DNA of 44,671 nucleotides, from positions 1-44,671 of the forward strand of contig DAIPYJ010000020.1 of assembly GCA_036782775.1 (NCBI GenBank), in the 5' to 3' direction. Origin of the DNA: CF-13 sp036782775. GTDB lineage: Bacteria; Chloroflexota; Dormibacteria; CF-121. Below, piece after piece: positions 1 to 8,322 of the stretch (positions are counted from its first letter, which is position 1; each line of letters begins with the position of its first letter). A program made the position numbers and the translations under genes. Under the pieces are notes generated by a model, which ran no database searches, had not been told where the DNA came from, and was given only the letters and a program-made list of their open reading frames with translations.

Positions 1-2
1 AG

Positions 3-1112
3 GCGGGTCTCGAGGTGGATGTGTTCGAGGCCAATGTCGACGGGCTCAAAGCCCATGCCCGCTTTCCCGGCATGGAAGTCGACCGGAGCGAAGCGGTGCT
101 CGTCGCCGGCACGCTGGGCCAGAAAGGCGATCGGTCGCTGATCCTGAACGGCCACGTCGATGTGGTGCCGGTCGGTGACCGGAACGCCTGGAGCAGCTCA
201 CCATGGTCAGGCCATATTCATGCGGGCCGTTTGTACGGGCGGGGGGCCTGCGACATGAAGGCGGGCCTGGCCATCGGCGTCAGCGCCGCGGCCGCGATCA
301 AGAAGAGCGGCCTTCCCTTGCGCGGTCGCCTGATCGTGCAGAGCGTCGTCGGCGAGGAGGACGGCGGCATCGGAACCTTTGCGATGGCGGAGCGCGGCTA
401 CCGTGCCGACGCCGCCTACGTCCTTGAACCCACTCGATTGCGCATGATTCCGGCGCAGGCCGGTGCCTTATCGTTTCGGCTGCGCATCAAGGGCCGTTCC
501 GCCCATGCCTCAGTGCGCTATGAAGGCGTAAGCGCGATCGAAAAGTTCGAGCTCGTGGAAGGTCGGCTGCGCCAGTTGGAGCGATCGCTCAACGAGCATC
601 CGCATTCGTTATTCAAGCGGTATCCGGTCGCCTATCCGCTCAGCATCGGCCGCCTCCGCGCCGGTTCCTGGTCCTCGACCGTGCCCGACGAGCTGGAGTG
701 CGAGGGCCGCGTCGGCGTACCCGTCGGCATGGCGTCGGCCGATGTCCGCCGTCAGTTCAAGGCGGCACTCGCCGACCTGGCGCAGCGCGACTCATGGCTG
801 GCCGAGCACCAGCCAGAGGTCGAATGGTTCGGCGGCCAGTTCGACGCGGTCGAGGTCGACCCGGAGCTGCCAGCGTTCGCTGCGCTGCGCGCCGCCCATA
901 TGGATGAGTTCGGTGTCGAGCCCGAACTGGACGGCGCGCCCTACGGCTCAGACATGCGGTTGCTGGTTCATGAGGCCGAAACGCCCGCAATCCTCTACGG
1001 TCCCGGCGACATCCAGCAGGCGCACTCAACCGACGAATCGATCGCGATCGACGACGTCATGCAGGCGGCTCGCGTGGTGACGGCGGCCGCTTCCCGCTAC
1101 CTGGCGGCTTAG
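3..1112 (+). CDS. M20 family metallopeptidase (ArgE/DapE-like), 5' end outside the window
   Basis: Zinc-dependent amidohydrolase of the M20/ArgE/DapE/CPG2 group; the substrate (an N-acyl amino acid or small peptide) cannot be told. The frame is open to the window edge, and the residues before the first possible start (GTG at 15) read as normal family sequence (AGLEVDVFEAN), so the N-terminus is missing and about 369 residues remain. Visible motifs are HVDVVP (metal His and Asp), GACDMKAG (bridging Asp), GEEDGG (general base and metal Glu) and a late GPGDIQQAHSTDE segment with the last metal His. The lid/dimerisation domain lies between these. Its stop overlaps that of the convergent acyl-CoA dehydrogenase by four bases. 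The family call is firm. Confidence 0.9.
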   Translation, partial: AGLEVDVFEANVDGLKAHARFPGMEVDRSEAVLVAGTLGQKGDRSLILNGHVDVVPVGDRNAWSSSPWSGHIHAGRLYGRGACDMKAGLAIGVSAAAAIKKSGLPLRGRLIVQSVVGEEDGGIGTFAMAERGYRADAAYVLEPTRLRMIPAQAGALSFRLRIKGRSAHASVRYEGVSAIEKFELVEGRLRQLERSLNEHPHSLFKRYPVAYPLSIGRLRAGSWSSTVPDELECEGRVGVPVGMASADVRRQFKAALADLAQRDSWLAEHQPEVEWFGGQFDAVEVDPELPAFAALRAAHMDEFGVEPELDGAPYGSDMRLLVHEAETPAILYGPGDIQQAHSTDESIAIDDVMQAARVVTAAASRYLAA

Positions 1113-2593
1113 GCGCGCTCGGTGAGGCCGCCCATCCAGGAACGCGCGAGCGCATAGGCCACCCGCCGCGCCGACGCCTGGTCATCGGTGCTCGATGCCT
1201 TTCGAGCCTGGTCGATGGCGGCCTCGCGTTCAGGAGCCTCGAGGCGGTCGAGCTCCGCGGCAATCGCCTCTAGCACCGGCGGCCTGGTAAGAACCCGAAG
1301 CGCATCGAGCGAAAGAATGTTGGTCGTCCCCTCCCAGATGGGCAAGACCTGGGCGTCCCGCAGCAACCGCGGCAGGCCCGTGTCCTCCATGTAGCCCTGA
1401 CCGCCGAAGCATTCGATGGCTTCCGAGACATTCGCCACCGCCTGTTTGGCGGTGTAGAGCTTGGCCAACGCGATGCCCAGGCGGAACACGCTCGCATCCT
1501 GTTCAGAGGCGCTGCCGCACTCGATTCGTCCGAGCAGCTGAGCCATGCGCATCGTCAACGCCAGGGCGCCATCCGCCTCGCGCGCAATGCCGTCGAGCAC
1601 CTCGCGATGCAGCGGATGCTGATCCAGAGGCCGGCCAAAGGCCTCGCGCTGCGTGGCGTAGGTCGCGGCGAGCATCCAGGCGCGCCGAATAAGGGCTGCG
1701 GCGGTGATGGCATTGTGGAGGCGCGTGATGTTCAGCATCGCGGTCATCTGGGCGAAGCCCCGGTCGATTGGTCCGACCAGCTGCGCCTCGGCACCGTCGA
1801 GGGTCACCTCGCCGGTTGCCATCGCCCGAGTGCCCAGTTTGTCTTTGAGCCGGTCGATGCGATAGGCATTCCGACTGCCGTCGGCGCGGTCGCGGGGGAC
1901 CAGGAATAGGGCGAGACCTCGGGTGCCAGGCGGTGCACCCTCGGGTCGGGCTAGGGCTAGCGCAACCTCGCAGCCGATGTTCGAGCAGAAGAACTTCTGC
2001 CCGAACAAACGCCACGACCCATTCTCCGGCCGGGCGATGACCGCGTTGCGGCCCACGTCAGATCCGCCCTGGCGCTCGGTCATCCACTGGCCGGAGGTCC
2101 ACGCCGTCTCCGGGTCGCGGCTGCTCAGATGCGTGAACGTCTCTCGCAGGGTTCGGTCGCCGGTGTCGACCAAGACGCGCGCCGCGCCATCGGTCATCGC
2201 GACCGGACATAGATAGGTAGCGGTCGAAGGCGCGAACAGATAGCAGAGGGCTGCCTGCACGACGCGGACCTCCGGGCCCAAGGTCGCGACTGACTCAGGC
2301 TCGTAGGGCAAGCCGACCAGCCCTGCTCGGGCGGAGGCTGCGCCGATCTTTCCCCACCCCTCCGGATAAACGATTTCATCCCGGCGGTTCCCCCAGCCGT
2401 CGAACGAACGCAGCGCCGCCGGCTGCTGCTCACATTGATCGCCCCAAGCCTGAAGCTCCGAGGCGGCGGCCCGGCCCATCTCGGAGAGCGCTGGCTCGGC
2501 GGCGGCATAGGTTGACCCCGGTAACCAGCGCTTAAGCAGGGATTGAAGCGTGGCGTCCGCGCTCCAGGTGTTATCGGGCAGGAAACCGGCCAC
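1109..2593 (-). CDS. Acyl-CoA dehydrogenase family protein, AidB-like
   Basis: FAD flavoprotein that would alpha,beta-dehydrogenate an acyl-CoA. The sequence resembles the AidB / ACAD11 branch more than the short-chain enzymes: it is long (494 aa), has an N-terminal extension, an RQGGSDVGRN segment in the substrate/FAD region, and the C-terminal signature FGGQGYMEDTGLPRLLRDAQ followed by PIWEGTTNILSLDALR. AidB of E. coli is an alkylation-response protein with weak isovaleryl-CoA dehydrogenase activity; whether this copy works in lipid or branched-chain degradation or stress is not decided by the sequence. The start is GTG; an ATG eight bases upstream is in another frame. It is divergent from the molybdenum hydroxylase gene with a 41-bp gap. 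Confidence 0.88.
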   Translation of the reverse strand: MAGFLPDNTWSADATLQSLLKRWLPGSTYAAAEPALSEMGRAAASELQAWGDQCEQQPAALRSFDGWGNRRDEIVYPEGWGKIGAASARAGLVGLPYEPESVATLGPEVRVVQAALCYLFAPSTATYLCPVAMTDGAARVLVDTGDRTLRETFTHLSSRDPETAWTSGQWMTERQGGSDVGRNAVIARPENGSWRLFGQKFFCSNIGCEVALALARPEGAPPGTRGLALFLVPRDRADGSRNAYRIDRLKDKLGTRAMATGEVTLDGAEAQLVGPIDRGFAQMTAMLNITRLHNAITAAALIRRAWMLAATYATQREAFGRPLDQHPLHREVLDGIAREADGALALTMRMAQLLGRIECGSASEQDASVFRLGIALAKLYTAKQAVANVSEAIECFGGQGYMEDTGLPRLLRDAQVLPIWEGTTNILSLDALRVLTRPPVLEAIAAELDRLEAPEREAAIDQARKASSTDDQASARRVAYALARSWMGGLTERA

Positions 2594-2619
2594 GAGGTCA
2601 TCTTCTCAAGCGCCATTCG

Positions 2620-2625
2620 TAGACT
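2620..2625 (+). promoter_or_regulatory. -10 box TAGACT of the molybdenum hydroxylase gene
   Basis: TAGACT ends nine bases before the GTG start at 2635 and no Shine-Dalgarno lies between, so the transcript would be leaderless or nearly so. The -35 region is not convincing. The same hexamer at a similar distance precedes several other genes here. Confidence 0.45.
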
Positions 2626-2634
2626 GAACCTTCG

Positions 2635-4920
2635 GTGCCAAAAGTGTTCGGCGCCTCGGTGCGCCGTGTGGAAGACCCACGCCTGATTCGAGGCGCGGGA
2701 CGCTATGTCGAGGACGTGCAGCTACCCGGCTGCCTGCATGCGGTCTTCTTGCGCAGCTACGTCGCCCATGGGATCATCCAGCGCCTCGATCTCGATGCCG
2801 CGCGCCATTCGCCCGGCGTGGTTGCGGTTTGGTCCGCACAGGACCTTGTCGATGTCGAACCGCTTGAGATCGAAGCGGCGGTGGACGGCATGCCGACGCC
2901 TGAACGTCGGGTGCTCGCCGCGGATCGCGTCCGGCACGCCGGCGAGGCGGTGGCCATGCTGGTTGCCGAATCCGTTGCCCAGGCGCGGGACGCGCTAGAA
3001 CTCATCGAACTCGAGATCGAGCCGCTGCCCGCCGTGATTGGCGTCGAGCACGCGCTGGAAGAGAGCGCTCCGATCCTCTACCCGGAATTCGGAAGCAACG
3101 TCGCCTTTCGTCAGCAACGCCGACGCGGCGCCGTCAAGCGAGCATTCGACCGGGCCGAGGTGGTGGTGCGCGAGCGGCTCGTGAACCAGCGGCTGATTCC
3201 GGCGGCGCTGGAACCGCGCGGTGCCATGGCATGGCTGGAGGACGGCCGTCTGCTGGTTCGCGTGTCGTCCCAATCGGCCTATGGCGTGCGTGAAACGGTC
3301 GCCCAGTGCCTGGGGATGGAGGAGGACCAGGTACGCATCCTGGTCGAGGATGTCGGTGGAGGTTTCGGCAGCAAGGGAGGCCCGCTCGGCGAGGAAATCG
3401 CGGTCGCAGCCGCCGCTCGCCGGTTAAAACGACCGGTCAAATGGATTGAAGAGCGCTCGGAAAATTGCGCCGTGACCTGGCACGGCCGTGGTCAGCTTCA
3501 GCAGGTCGAACTGGCGGCGATGCGTGACGGGACGGTGCTCGCCGTCCGCTCGCAGATCGCGGCGGATATGGGCGCGCATCTCGAACCGTATAGCGCGTTC
3601 GTTCCGACCATCACACCCGAAATTCAAACGGGGTGTTACCGGATCGCCGCCTCGCAGAGCACCGTGACCGGCGTCTACACCAACGCGACGCCGACCGGCC
3701 CTTACCGTGGCGCCGGAAGACCGGAGGCGATCTTTCTCATCGAACGAATGATGGATCAACTCGCTGCGGACCTCGAGATGGATCCGGTAGAAATCCGGCT
3801 GAAGAATTTCGTGCAGCCGTCCGAATTTCCATACACGAACGCAAACGGTCAGACCTACGACAGCGGCGACTACCCGGCGGCCATGCGGCGGCTGGTCGAG
3901 CTTGCCGGTTATCGCGAGCTGCGCGCGGAGCAGGCGCGAGCGCGCGCGAGGGGTCGGCTGCTTGGCATCGGCGTTGCGGCTTTTGTCGAGGTGGCTGCCG
4001 GGTCACCCGCCGACGAGGCTACGGTTCGACTCGAGCGAGATGGGACGTTAACCGTCATCACGGGATCGACGCCGCACGGCCAAGGGCATCAGACAACCTG
4101 GGCGCAGATTGCCGCGGAGCGATTCGGCGTTCCAATCGAGCGCGTTTGCGTCGTGTTCGGCGATACCGACCAACCCGCTTACGCCGTCGGCACCTTCGGC
4201 AGCCGAAGCGCGGCCGTGTCCGGCGCGACGGTGTCCACCGCGGCTGAGAAGCTCGCGACGCAACTGCGGTCGTTGGCGGCGACGGCATTCGAAGCGGCCG
4301 CCGCAGATGTCGTCCTGGAAGAGGGAAAGCTCCAGGTCCGTGGTGTTCCCGCCCGCGCCATGACACTCGAGCAGCTGGCCGCATGGGCGGCCGAGCAAGG
4401 CCACGAGGCCGAGCTGCGGACGACCGAGGAGTTCGACCCGCCGGACAACGTCTATCCCTTCGGCGCCCACCTGGCCTGTGTCGAGATCGATCGCGAAACG
4501 GGCGGCGTCAGGGTGCTCCGCTATCTTGCCGTGGACGACTGCGGCCGGGTCATCAACCCGATGATCGTCGAAGGACAGGTCCACGGCGCGATCGCCCAGG
4601 GCCTGGCTCAGGTGCTTTATGAAGGCGTCGAGTACGACGCCGACGGCCAGCTCCTGACGGGAAACCTGACCAGCTACCTCCTCCCCACCGCGGCCGACCT
4701 GCCCATGTTCGAAACCGACCGCATGGAAACGCCGTCACCCCACAACCCGATGGGCGTCAAGGGCATTGGCGAGGGTGGAACCATCGCGTCGACGCCTGCG
4801 GTCGCCAATGCAGTGCTCGACGCCCTGCGACCGCTAGGCGTGCGCAACCTCGACATGCCGATGACCCCTGCCAAAATCTGGGAGGCGATCGAGCAGCAGA
4901 CTAGATCAGATCGCCGCTGA
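2635..4920 (+). CDS. Xanthine dehydrogenase/CoxL-family molybdopterin-binding large subunit (form II-like)
   Basis: Molybdenum hydroxylase large subunit of 761 aa, full length for the CoxL/XdhB family. It begins with the family signature VRRVEDPRLIRGAGRY, and has the MoCo-binding segments EDVGGGFGSKGG and GSTPHGQGHQTTW and the late MGVKGIGEGGTIASTPAV with the catalytic Glu. The active-site loop reads GPYRGAGR (residues about 355-362), the form II type, not the AYxCSFR of form I CO dehydrogenase, so CO oxidation should not be assumed. Known enzymes need a 2Fe-2S subunit and an FAD subunit; neither gene is adjacent. The GTG start is supported by the TAGACT box upstream. It overlaps the convergent split-barrel gene by 20 bp. 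Confidence 0.9.
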   Translation: MPKVFGASVRRVEDPRLIRGAGRYVEDVQLPGCLHAVFLRSYVAHGIIQRLDLDAARHSPGVVAVWSAQDLVDVEPLEIEAAVDGMPTPERRVLAADRVRHAGEAVAMLVAESVAQARDALELIELEIEPLPAVIGVEHALEESAPILYPEFGSNVAFRQQRRRGAVKRAFDRAEVVVRERLVNQRLIPAALEPRGAMAWLEDGRLLVRVSSQSAYGVRETVAQCLGMEEDQVRILVEDVGGGFGSKGGPLGEEIAVAAAARRLKRPVKWIEERSENCAVTWHGRGQLQQVELAAMRDGTVLAVRSQIAADMGAHLEPYSAFVPTITPEIQTGCYRIAASQSTVTGVYTNATPTGPYRGAGRPEAIFLIERMMDQLAADLEMDPVEIRLKNFVQPSEFPYTNANGQTYDSGDYPAAMRRLVELAGYRELRAEQARARARGRLLGIGVAAFVEVAAGSPADEATVRLERDGTLTVITGSTPHGQGHQTTWAQIAAERFGVPIERVCVVFGDTDQPAYAVGTFGSRSAAVSGATVSTAAEKLATQLRSLAATAFEAAAADVVLEEGKLQVRGVPARAMTLEQLAAWAAEQGHEAELRTTEEFDPPDNVYPFGAHLACVEIDRETGGVRVLRYLAVDDCGRVINPMIVEGQVHGAIAQGLAQVLYEGVEYDADGQLLTGNLTSYLLPTAADLPMFETDRMETPSPHNPMGVKGIGEGGTIASTPAVANAVLDALRPLGVRNLDMPMTPAKIWEAIEQQTRSDRR

Positions 4921-5323
4921 CTTTCGTCGGTTTGAGCCGCATCGTAATGCGTTCCTCGCCTGGCTCGAGCGCTCGGAACTTCTCGCCGGTGTAGCGCCGG
5001 GCAAGCCGGTCGATCACCTCCACCGCCGGATCGGGCGTGACATCGACGAGCTGCCCGCGGATTTGCGCATAGCGGTCGGAGACTTCCGGATCGACGATCA
5101 GCATGGTTGCCTCGCGGTCACGCTGAAGGTTTCGCGGCCAGCTTCGCCGGGTGTTGCTGTTGACCACGATCAGGCCGTCACGAAACTCAAACCAGATTGG
5201 ATTCAGCTGGATGGAACCGTCGGAACGTTTGGTGGCCATGATGAGCAGCGAAGGTTTGGCCGCCAGCGCCTGAACGGCCGGTGACAGGCTCGCCGTCGCG
5301 TGCTGGCTCAAGGGAGGGGCCAA
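4901..5323 (-). CDS. Pyridoxamine 5'-phosphate oxidase-like split-barrel protein (F420/FMN type)
   Basis: A small flavin- or F420-binding split-barrel protein of about 140 aa. The pattern LSPAVQALAAKPSLLIMAT..DGSIQLNPIWFEF..GLIVVNSNTRR..RNLQRD matches the F420-dependent PPOX group, in which the first strands bind the cofactor and the RNLxRDP motif follows. Substrates in this group are diverse reductions and are not predictable here. The start is uncertain: the frame has no ATG before the domain. TTG at 5323 has GGGAGG ten bases upstream; TTG at 5311 is an alternative. It begins two bases after the permease stop, so it is the third gene of the ABC operon. Confidence 0.78.
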   Translation of the reverse strand: MAPPLSQHATASLSPAVQALAAKPSLLIMATKRSDGSIQLNPIWFEFRDGLIVVNSNTRRSWPRNLQRDREATMLIVDPEVSDRYAQIRGQLVDVTPDPAVEVIDRLARRYTGEKFRALEPGEERITMRLKPTKVSGDLI

Positions 5324-5325
5324 CC

Positions 5326-6408
5326 TCAGACAACCTCCCACTTGAAGAACCGGGTGGCGACCACCACCGTGATCGCCAGCCAGACCAGGATGCCGAGCAG
5401 CTGGGTCCGGACGCCCCAGAGCGAGGCGCCGTCGATGCTGATGCTGCGTAAGGCATCTGAGACGTAGGTCAGCGGCGAATACTGGGTGATCGTCTGCAAC
5501 CAGTTCGGCATGCTGGAGCGGGGAAAGAAAACGCCTGACAGGAACATGAGCGGCAGCGAGATCAAGTTGGCCAGCGGCGCCGCCGTTTCCTCGCTTTTCG
5601 CCACACCAGAGATCGCGAGGCCCATGGCGAGGAAGATGCCGCCACCCACGATGCCGACGATCAGCAGGTAGAGCAGATTGCCCTGGTAATGGAAGTGGAA
5701 CAGCAGGATGCCGACCGCGATCAGAACGCCGATCTGTAGAGCGACGGTTGCCAGCCGCGTCACGAGCTGGGATAGGAAGAAATCGCGGACGCGCATTGGC
5801 GTCGCCATCAGCCGCCGCAGGATGCCACGCTGCTTCCACTGGACGAAGGTAAATACCACGCCAAACAGTCCTGACTGCATGATCGAAAGCGCAATCATTC
5901 CGGGGACCAGGAAGTCGACGTAGGTCAGGTTGCGACTCTGCACCGGGGTCGTGCTGAGGGTCAGAGCCGGGGTGACGCCGGCGAAGGCGAACGAGGCGCG
6001 ATCGACGAACTGGTTCATGATCGCGATCGCCACCTGCGAGTTCTGCGGGTTGCCCTGGTTGTAGTAGGCGGTAATCGCGGTTTGGCCGCTGCCCACCGAC
6101 GCCGGGATCACCGCAACGAGGTCCCGATTTGCCTGTTCGAGCTGCTGCTTCTCGCCGGCGAGCGTTCCGGTGTGCAGCTTGACGGCCTTGACCTGCTGCA
6201 GCCCGCTGATGATGCGGCTGCTCACCTGGTTATGAGCCTGGTCGACGACGCCGATATTGACGCTCGCCGTGTTGTTCCCAAAGTTGATCAGGCCAAAGAT
6301 GGTCATGATCATCAGCGGGACCAGCAGGTTGAAAAATAGCGCTCCGCGGTTCCGGAAGTAGGCCTTGAAGGATGACCAGGTCAACATCACGAACGGGATG
6401 CGCTTCAT
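5326..6408 (-). CDS. ABC-2 type transporter permease
   Basis: Inner-membrane permease of 360 aa. One membrane segment lies near residues 20-42 (LFFNLLVPLMIMTIFGLI), followed by an extracytoplasmic domain of about 130 residues. Five hydrophobic segments then run from residue 175 to the end, including the typical LVPGMIALSIMQSGLFGVVF and the ABC-2 signature region LISLPLMFLSGVFFPRSSMPNWLQ. This is the DrrB/YhfE-like exporter layout. It starts four bases after the ATPase stop, and the pair makes a complete half-size exporter. Substrate unknown: relatives export drugs, lipids or glycoconjugates. Confidence 0.88.
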   Translation of the reverse strand: MKRIPFVMLTWSSFKAYFRNRGALFFNLLVPLMIMTIFGLINFGNNTASVNIGVVDQAHNQVSSRIISGLQQVKAVKLHTGTLAGEKQQLEQANRDLVAVIPASVGSGQTAITAYYNQGNPQNSQVAIAIMNQFVDRASFAFAGVTPALTLSTTPVQSRNLTYVDFLVPGMIALSIMQSGLFGVVFTFVQWKQRGILRRLMATPMRVRDFFLSQLVTRLATVALQIGVLIAVGILLFHFHYQGNLLYLLIVGIVGGGIFLAMGLAISGVAKSEETAAPLANLISLPLMFLSGVFFPRSSMPNWLQTITQYSPLTYVSDALRSISIDGASLWGVRTQLLGILVWLAITVVVATRFFKWEVV

Positions 6409-6412
6409 CAGC

Positions 6413-7246
6413 TCAATCGCGCAAGGCGTGCCCGGTCATGTCAAGAAAGACGTCCTCGAGGTTGGCGGTGCGCTCGACACGTTGACCATGAAAGCCCTTG
6501 TCGATGAGGCGCTGGATCAGGGTGTCCGGAGGATCGAGCGCCAGGATATGGCCGTGGTCCATGATCGCGACCCGGTCGCAGAGTGTCTGCGCTTCGTCCA
6601 TGTAATGGGTGGTTAGCAGGATAGTTCGGCCTTCGGCCCGAATCGATTGCGCCAGATCCCAGAGGTTGCGCCGGGCCTGTGGGTCGAGGCCGCTGGTCGG
6701 CTCGTCGAGAAAGAGGATCTGCGGTTCATTGACCAGCGCCGTGGCAATGCTGAAACGCTGCTTCTGACCCCCGGAGAGCTTGTTGACCGGAGAGCGCGCC
6801 TTTTCGGCCAGGTCGACCTTCTTGAGGATGGCCATGGCATCGACCGAGCGATGGTAGAGGGCCGCGAACATGTCGAGAAGCTCGAGGAGGCTGAGCCCAT
6901 CGAAGAAGGCGGACGACTGCAACTGGACGCCGATGACGCCCTTGACGCGTTCGGGATTCTTGCGAACGTCGATGCCCGCAACGATGGCCTGGCCTCCATC
7001 GGCGTCGCGCAGCCCCTCCAGGATCTCGACCGTCGTCGTCTTACCCGCGCCGTTGGGCCCGAGCAGACCGAAGATCTCGTGCCGCTTGACCTGGAAGGAG
7101 ATGCCGTCCACAGCGACGAGATCGCCATATCGCTTGCGCAGCGAATCGACGACCACGGCAAAGCCCTCAGTTTGCCGCAAAACGTTGGTGTCAGATCGTG
7201 CCGCGATGCTCATGTCGCCAGTCATTATCCCCTGAGGCGTCACCAT
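6413..7246 (-). CDS. ABC transporter ATP-binding protein (DrrA/CcmA type)
   Basis: Nucleotide-binding subunit of the exporter. Walker A is GPNGAGKTTT, the Q-loop follows at GVQLQSSAFF, the ABC signature is NKLSGGQKQR, Walker B is ILFLDEPTSGLDP and the H-loop is ILLTTHYMDEA. Together these are complete and canonical. The open frame runs upstream into the double-GNAT gene, so the true start lies near 7246: ATG at 7246, GTG at 7243 (GGAG five bases upstream) and ATG at 7225 (AGGGG three bases upstream) are all possible. The protein would be 270-277 aa. The gene leads an operon with the permease and the split-barrel protein. Confidence 0.9.
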   Translation of the reverse strand: MVTPQGIMTGDMSIAARSDTNVLRQTEGFAVVVDSLRKRYGDLVAVDGISFQVKRHEIFGLLGPNGAGKTTTVEILEGLRDADGGQAIVAGIDVRKNPERVKGVIGVQLQSSAFFDGLSLLELLDMFAALYHRSVDAMAILKKVDLAEKARSPVNKLSGGQKQRFSIATALVNEPQILFLDEPTSGLDPQARRNLWDLAQSIRAEGRTILLTTHYMDEAQTLCDRVAIMDHGHILALDPPDTLIQRLIDKGFHGQRVERTANLEDVFLDMTGHALRD

Positions 7247-7280
7247 TTCTCCGCCGCGAGATCGGATTGGTACCCAATGG

Positions 7281-8246
7281 TCACGTGAGGACCTTTTCGT
7301 AGATGAGGATGGAATCACCAGGCACGAAGCCGAGCGCCTGATTGATTGCCAGCATGCCCACGTTGTCGGCGCGATTGTCTGTCTGAACCCTGCGAATTCC
7401 CTGCTGCGCCGCATAGCGGGTCGCCATCATCTTCAAAACCCGAGCGATGCCGCGGCGGCGATGGCTGCGAATGACGCCGGTATCCCCCACCTCGGCGTCG
7501 CCGTTCCCTCGAGCGATCAAGTAGGTCAGGCCGACGATGGCATCACCCTCCCGAGCGACGAACATCGTGTCTGCTGACACCCCGGGCGACTCCAACACCT
7601 TGCGCGTCCAACTCTCGAGGGGAGCGTCGATCCAGTCTGCATGCGCCTCATGTGGCATGTCGCGCTGGATGGCCATGGCACAGTTGTAGAGAGCGCGGCG
7701 CATGGCCGGTGAATCGATTGCGGAAAAAGCGCAGGTCTGAATGCCGGCAGCCCGCAGGTCGGCCCGCAATTGCTCGAGGCGGTCGAGCGCCACCGTGGCC
7801 GGCTGCTGCCAGGATTCGACGAACCGTTCCAGCTCGCGGAACCTTCGAGGCTCGAGCAACGGCCGCGCAACATCGAGATCGCGCGCGTAAAGGATCGCTT
7901 CCAGCCAGCGAATGCGCTGTTCCAGCGCGAACTGTTCGACCATGCCGGCCAGCCGTGTCCCTAATCCGTGCCGGCGATGTGCCGGCGCGACGGTGACGAA
8001 GCTCTCGGCGCGATCGACGTACCGTTCACCCTCTTCCCCGAGGTAGCACTCCGCCGATCCCACCAGTTCCTCGTCAGCCGTCCAGGCGGCGAGCTGGCAG
8101 ACCGGCTCATCAGGAGGTCGAAGGCTCTCGTCAAATATGAATCGCTCGCGACCAACCGGCCAGGGAAATGCCTGGTTTCGCAGCCCAAGCCAGTCGTCCA
8201 GATGCTCGCGTTCCAGCGGACGAATCGAATAGTCAGCCTCAGGCAT
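7281..8246 (-). CDS. Tandem-domain GNAT family N-acetyltransferase
   Basis: Two acetyltransferase folds in one 321-aa chain. The N-terminal domain (about 1-150) has the acetyl-CoA pyrophosphate loop VAPAHRRHGLGTRL, and the C-terminal domain (about 165-318) has VIRSHRRRGIARVLK followed by DNRADNVGMLAINQALGFVPG. Both loops keep the R/Q-x-x-G-x-G/A pattern, so both may bind acetyl-CoA. The layout resembles mycothiol synthase and related double-GNAT proteins, but nothing ties it to thiol synthesis. A TAGACT box sits 12 bases before the ATG. Confidence 0.87.
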   Translation of the reverse strand: MPEADYSIRPLEREHLDDWLGLRNQAFPWPVGRERFIFDESLRPPDEPVCQLAAWTADEELVGSAECYLGEEGERYVDRAESFVTVAPAHRRHGLGTRLAGMVEQFALEQRIRWLEAILYARDLDVARPLLEPRRFRELERFVESWQQPATVALDRLEQLRADLRAAGIQTCAFSAIDSPAMRRALYNCAMAIQRDMPHEAHADWIDAPLESWTRKVLESPGVSADTMFVAREGDAIVGLTYLIARGNGDAEVGDTGVIRSHRRRGIARVLKMMATRYAAQQGIRRVQTDNRADNVGMLAINQALGFVPGDSILIYEKVLT

Positions 8247-8258
8247 GTGCGAGGGTCG

Positions 8259-8264
8259 AGTCTA
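8259..8264 (-). promoter_or_regulatory. -10 box TAGACT of the tandem GNAT gene
   Basis: TAGACT read on the minus strand, 12 bases upstream of the ATG at 8246. No good -35 is visible; the upstream side is occupied by the GC-rich palindromic repeat. Confidence 0.4.
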
Positions 8265-8270
8265 GGAAAA

Positions 8271-8316
8271 ACGACCCCTCACCCTGCCCTCCCCCCGCAA
8301 GCGGGGGGAGGGAAAT
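8271..8316. repeat. Dispersed GC-rich palindromic repeat, intergenic copy
   Basis: Perfect 12-bp arms CCCTCCCCCCGC (8287-8298) and GCGGGGGGAGGG (8301-8312) with an AA loop, preceded by ACCCCTCACCCTG and followed by AAA. Related copies lie at 14066-14106, 20948-20990 and 26272-26315, with a half copy at 44604-44630. This one lies between two genes on the same strand. It could also stop transcription of the secreted-protein gene, though no T-tract follows. Confidence 0.8.
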
Positions 8317-8322
8317 AAAGAC

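Noticed and set aside
2635..4920. Aerobic CO dehydrogenase (form I CoxL)
   Set aside because: The active-site loop reads PYRGAGR, the form II type, and the CoxM and CoxS genes are absent.
6413..7414. ABC ATPase with an 80-residue N-terminal extension
   Set aside because: The upstream part overlaps the double-GNAT gene and has no family sequence.
8287..8312. Ordinary rho-independent terminator
   Set aside because: No T-tract follows on either strand and the same sequence recurs within coding genes, so it is treated as a repeat.
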